From: Tritonibacter mobilis
GTDB taxonomy: Bacteria > Pseudomonadota > Alphaproteobacteria > Rhodobacterales > Rhodobacteraceae
Length of the DNA stretch: 64,000 nt
Direction of reading: 5' to 3'
Assembly (NCBI RefSeq): GCF_001681715.1
Contig: NZ_LNWY01000001.1
Location: forward strand, 124,001-188,000
The notes beneath the pieces were generated by a model. That model searched no databases. It saw only the letters and a list, made by a program, of their open reading frames with translations, and was not told where the DNA came from. This document shows, in pieces, positions 62,378 through 64,000 of the stretch (within the stretch, counting starts at the first letter, position 1; every line of letters begins with the position of its first letter). The translations under genes and the position numbers were made by a program.

Positions 62378-63520
62378 TTAGCCAATCACGGGTGATGCCG
62401 CGCTCAGATCGGATTTGATCCGGATCATATCCGTCAACATCTGCCCCGGCAGCTTCAGATCCACCGGCGCATCAATCAGCGCCGCTGGGATCGAGGTTGC
62501 CGCCTCCAGCACCTCATCCAGGGACACAGCGCATTGGCTGGTCAGCACCCTGAGCGCCGTGGTCAGATCCAGATCCGCCCCCGCCAAGGTGCCATCAGAC
62601 AAGCACAACCGCCCTTCGCTGCGGGTAATCCGGCGTCCTTCCAGACGGAACTCGCTATCCGCCGTGCCCGCAACGGCCATGGCGTCAGACACAAGGAAAA
62701 TCCGCCCCGGCCCGCGCCGCTTGGCCAGCCAGGCCGCCCGGAGGCTGGCGGGATGCACATGGATGCCATCCGCAATCAATCCCGCCGACAGCTCTGCGGT
62801 GTCCAGCACCGCCCCCACCAGACCCGGCGCGCGATTGCCCAACTGGCTCATGGCGTTGAACAAATGGGTCGCACAACCCGCGCCCGCCTTGGCATAGGCG
62901 ACACAGGTGTCAAAGGGCGCATCCGTATGGCCAAGCGAGACCAGAACGCCCGCCTCCACCATCCGCGTCACCTGCTCAGGCGTGACATTCTCCGGTGCAA
63001 TCGTGACCTTGAGCTTGGGCAGCAGGGCCGCCGCCTCGCAGATCGCGCTGAGGTCGCTTTCATCCATCGGACGGATCAGGGCTGCGTCATGCGCCCCCTT
63101 GCGCGCGACCGACAGATGCGGCCCTTCCAGATGCAAACCGCCAAAGCCACGCACCCCGACCTCATGGGCATCAATCCCAGCCTTCAGCGTCGCGCGGGTC
63201 TTCTCGGCGGTATCCGTGATCAGCGTTGGCAGGATCGTGGTCGCCCCCAGACTGCGATGCGCATCGCAAATTGTCGCAATCGTCTCCACGTTCGGCGCAT
63301 CGCCCAACATCACACCACCGCCGCCATTCACCTGCAGGTCGACATAGCCGGGCGACAGGATATCGCCGCCCAGATCGATCATATCGCCGCGCTCGCCTAA
63401 CTCCGTCAGCGGCACCATCTTCGCGAGCTGACCTGCGCGAAACTGTGCTGCATAGCCTTGCCGCAGGCGTTTGCCGTCAAAGATCGGCCCGCCCAGAAAG
63501 GTAATCAGCCGTTGCATCAT
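62378..63520 (-). CDS. nagA: N-acetylglucosamine-6-phosphate deacetylase
   Basis: 380 residues of the amidohydrolase fold: 'YVDLQVNGGGGVMLGD', 'GLHLEGPHLSVARKGAHD' with the metal-binding glutamate, 'VSLGHTDAPF', 'CATHLFNAMSQLGNRAPGLV' and 'IFLVSDAMAVAGT' with the catalytic aspartate. The first metal motif (H-x-H) is replaced by 'DLQVNG', as is usual for one-metal NagA. It produces GlcN6P in the cytoplasm. ATG overlaps the stop of the SIS-domain gene (ATGA), so they form one operon for amino-sugar use. Confidence 0.92.
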   Translation of the reverse strand: MMQRLITFLGGPIFDGKRLRQGYAAQFRAGQLAKMVPLTELGERGDMIDLGGDILSPGYVDLQVNGGGGVMLGDAPNVETIATICDAHRSLGATTILPTLITDTAEKTRATLKAGIDAHEVGVRGFGGLHLEGPHLSVARKGAHDAALIRPMDESDLSAICEAAALLPKLKVTIAPENVTPEQVTRMVEAGVLVSLGHTDAPFDTCVAYAKAGAGCATHLFNAMSQLGNRAPGLVGAVLDTAELSAGLIADGIHVHPASLRAAWLAKRRGPGRIFLVSDAMAVAGTADSEFRLEGRRITRSEGRLCLSDGTLAGADLDLTTALRVLTSQCAVSLDEVLEAATSIPAALIDAPVDLKLPGQMLTDMIRIKSDLSAASPVIG

Positions 63521-64000
63521 ACGGTTTCCGTAACCTTGTTGAGGTGGCGCGGTGTATCCGGGTTCAGCCCACGCCGCGCCGCGACGGCATCAACCATGCC
63601 GTAAAAAGACACAATCGAGGAAATCGGATCGGTGATCCAGTGATCGGTGCGCACATGCGGCAGAACTTCTGCACCTTTGGCCTTATCCGTAGTGGCAAAG
63701 ACATGCGCGCCCTTATCCGCGAGCGCCTGCACCATGTCGCCAACGCTTTCCTCGGCCGCATCAGCCGCGGCAAAGGCAATCACCGGGAAATTTTCACCCA
63801 CGATCGACACCGGACCATGCAGCACCTCCGCCGCAGAATAGCTCTCGGCGTGGATCTGGCAGGTTTCCTTGAACTTCAGCGCCGCCTCGTTGGAGATCGC
63901 CCAGCTTGGCCCACGCCCCAGCGTGTAAAGCGACTGACCGTCGATGGCCTCAACCGCCGCGCTCCAATCGCAATCCTTTGCCTTGGCCAAATGTCCGGGC
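63517..64000 (-). CDS. SIS-domain sugar-phosphate deaminase/isomerase, C-terminal part
   Basis: The frame is open from the window end; the last 160 or so residues are present. 'SLYTLGRGPSWAISNEAALKFKETCQIHAESYSAAEVLHGPVSIV' (in parts) matches the second SIS domain of GlmS/AgaS-like proteins with the glutamate and histidine of the active site. In this context, next to nagA, it is probably a NagB-II-type glucosamine-6-phosphate deaminase (GlcN6P to Fru6P and ammonia). It lacks any evidence of the glutaminase domain, but the start is outside the window. Confidence 0.8.
   Translation of the reverse strand, partial: PGHLAKAKDCDWSAAVEAIDGQSLYTLGRGPSWAISNEAALKFKETCQIHAESYSAAEVLHGPVSIVGENFPVIAFAAADAAEESVGDMVQALADKGAHVFATTDKAKGAEVLPHVRTDHWITDPISSIVSFYGMVDAVAARRGLNPDTPRHLNKVTETV

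Noticed and set aside
62314-62389. GTGATTG and CAATCAC facing each other between fdhD and nagA
   Set aside because: The loop would be over 60 bases and the right arm lies in nagA coding sequence, so chance is the better explanation.
1-64000. CRISPR arrays, rRNA operons, complete insertion sequences
   Set aside because: No regularly spaced repeats beyond the two-copy 22-bp motif, no rRNA segments and no intact transposase gene were seen.

Overview
The window looks like a chromosomal segment of a marine alphaproteobacterium of the Rhodobacteraceae (Roseobacter group). The reasons are the high GC, the TRAP transporter, choline sulfatase, AI-2 (lsr) and isoquinoline-oxidoreductase-like gene sets, the short FliC-type flagellin, and the P-NADH:flavin (N-methylproline-demethylase-like) locus. 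No rRNA, CRISPR array or complete insertion sequence was seen.

Region 1 (1-21226) is an accessory island ending at the 3' end of a tRNA-Arg(CCU) gene. It opens inside a type I BREX phage-defence operon: brxB (3' end), brxC, pglX, pglZ and brxL, tightly packed or overlapping. A sixth co-oriented gene follows, encoding an ABC ATPase with a central CxxC (zinc-hook-like) and a C-terminal R-x3-E...H pattern. This is the layout of RloC-type anticodon nucleases, so it may be a back-up abortive-infection arm. The island then decays: an integrase N-terminus is joined head-on to a truncated glyoxalase-fold gene. Two ArsR-led cassettes (regulator, SRPBCC protein, small accessory proteins) follow; the first has a dead SRPBCC gene. 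Next come about 0.65 kb with no recognisable gene and a 5'-degenerate TniQ gene, followed by two 22-bp-spaced repeats and the tRNA.

Region 2 (21.4-29.8 kb): a LacI regulator, a three-part TRAP transporter, a GGDEF/EAL protein and a choline sulfatase.

Region 3 (29.9-38.8 kb): a complete AI-2 (quorum-signal) uptake and processing locus. lsrR-lsrK-lsrG run rightward; lsrA-lsrC-lsrD-lsrB plus a RhaD-like class II aldolase run leftward from a shared control region. No lsrF is present in the window, and the aldolase occupies its operon position.

Region 4 (39-43.5 kb): an orphan flagellin, then a di-haem peroxidase in an operon with a second GGDEF/EAL protein.

Region 5 (43.5-54.3 kb): an FMN/Fe-S/FAD amine demethylase-like flavoprotein with a divergent TetR regulator and paired palindromes. 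Beside it is a leftward operon of a dipeptide-type ABC transporter with two binding proteins, ending in a pyrroline-5-carboxylate reductase homologue.

Region 6 (54.7-62.3 kb): a periplasmic molybdenum hydroxylase (2Fe-2S subunit, molybdopterin subunit, di-haem cytochrome) with a glyoxalase-fold gene. Divergent from it is a YdeP-like molybdoenzyme, a small winged-helix protein and FdhD. The window closes with nagA and the 3' end of a SIS-domain sugar isomerase/deaminase.
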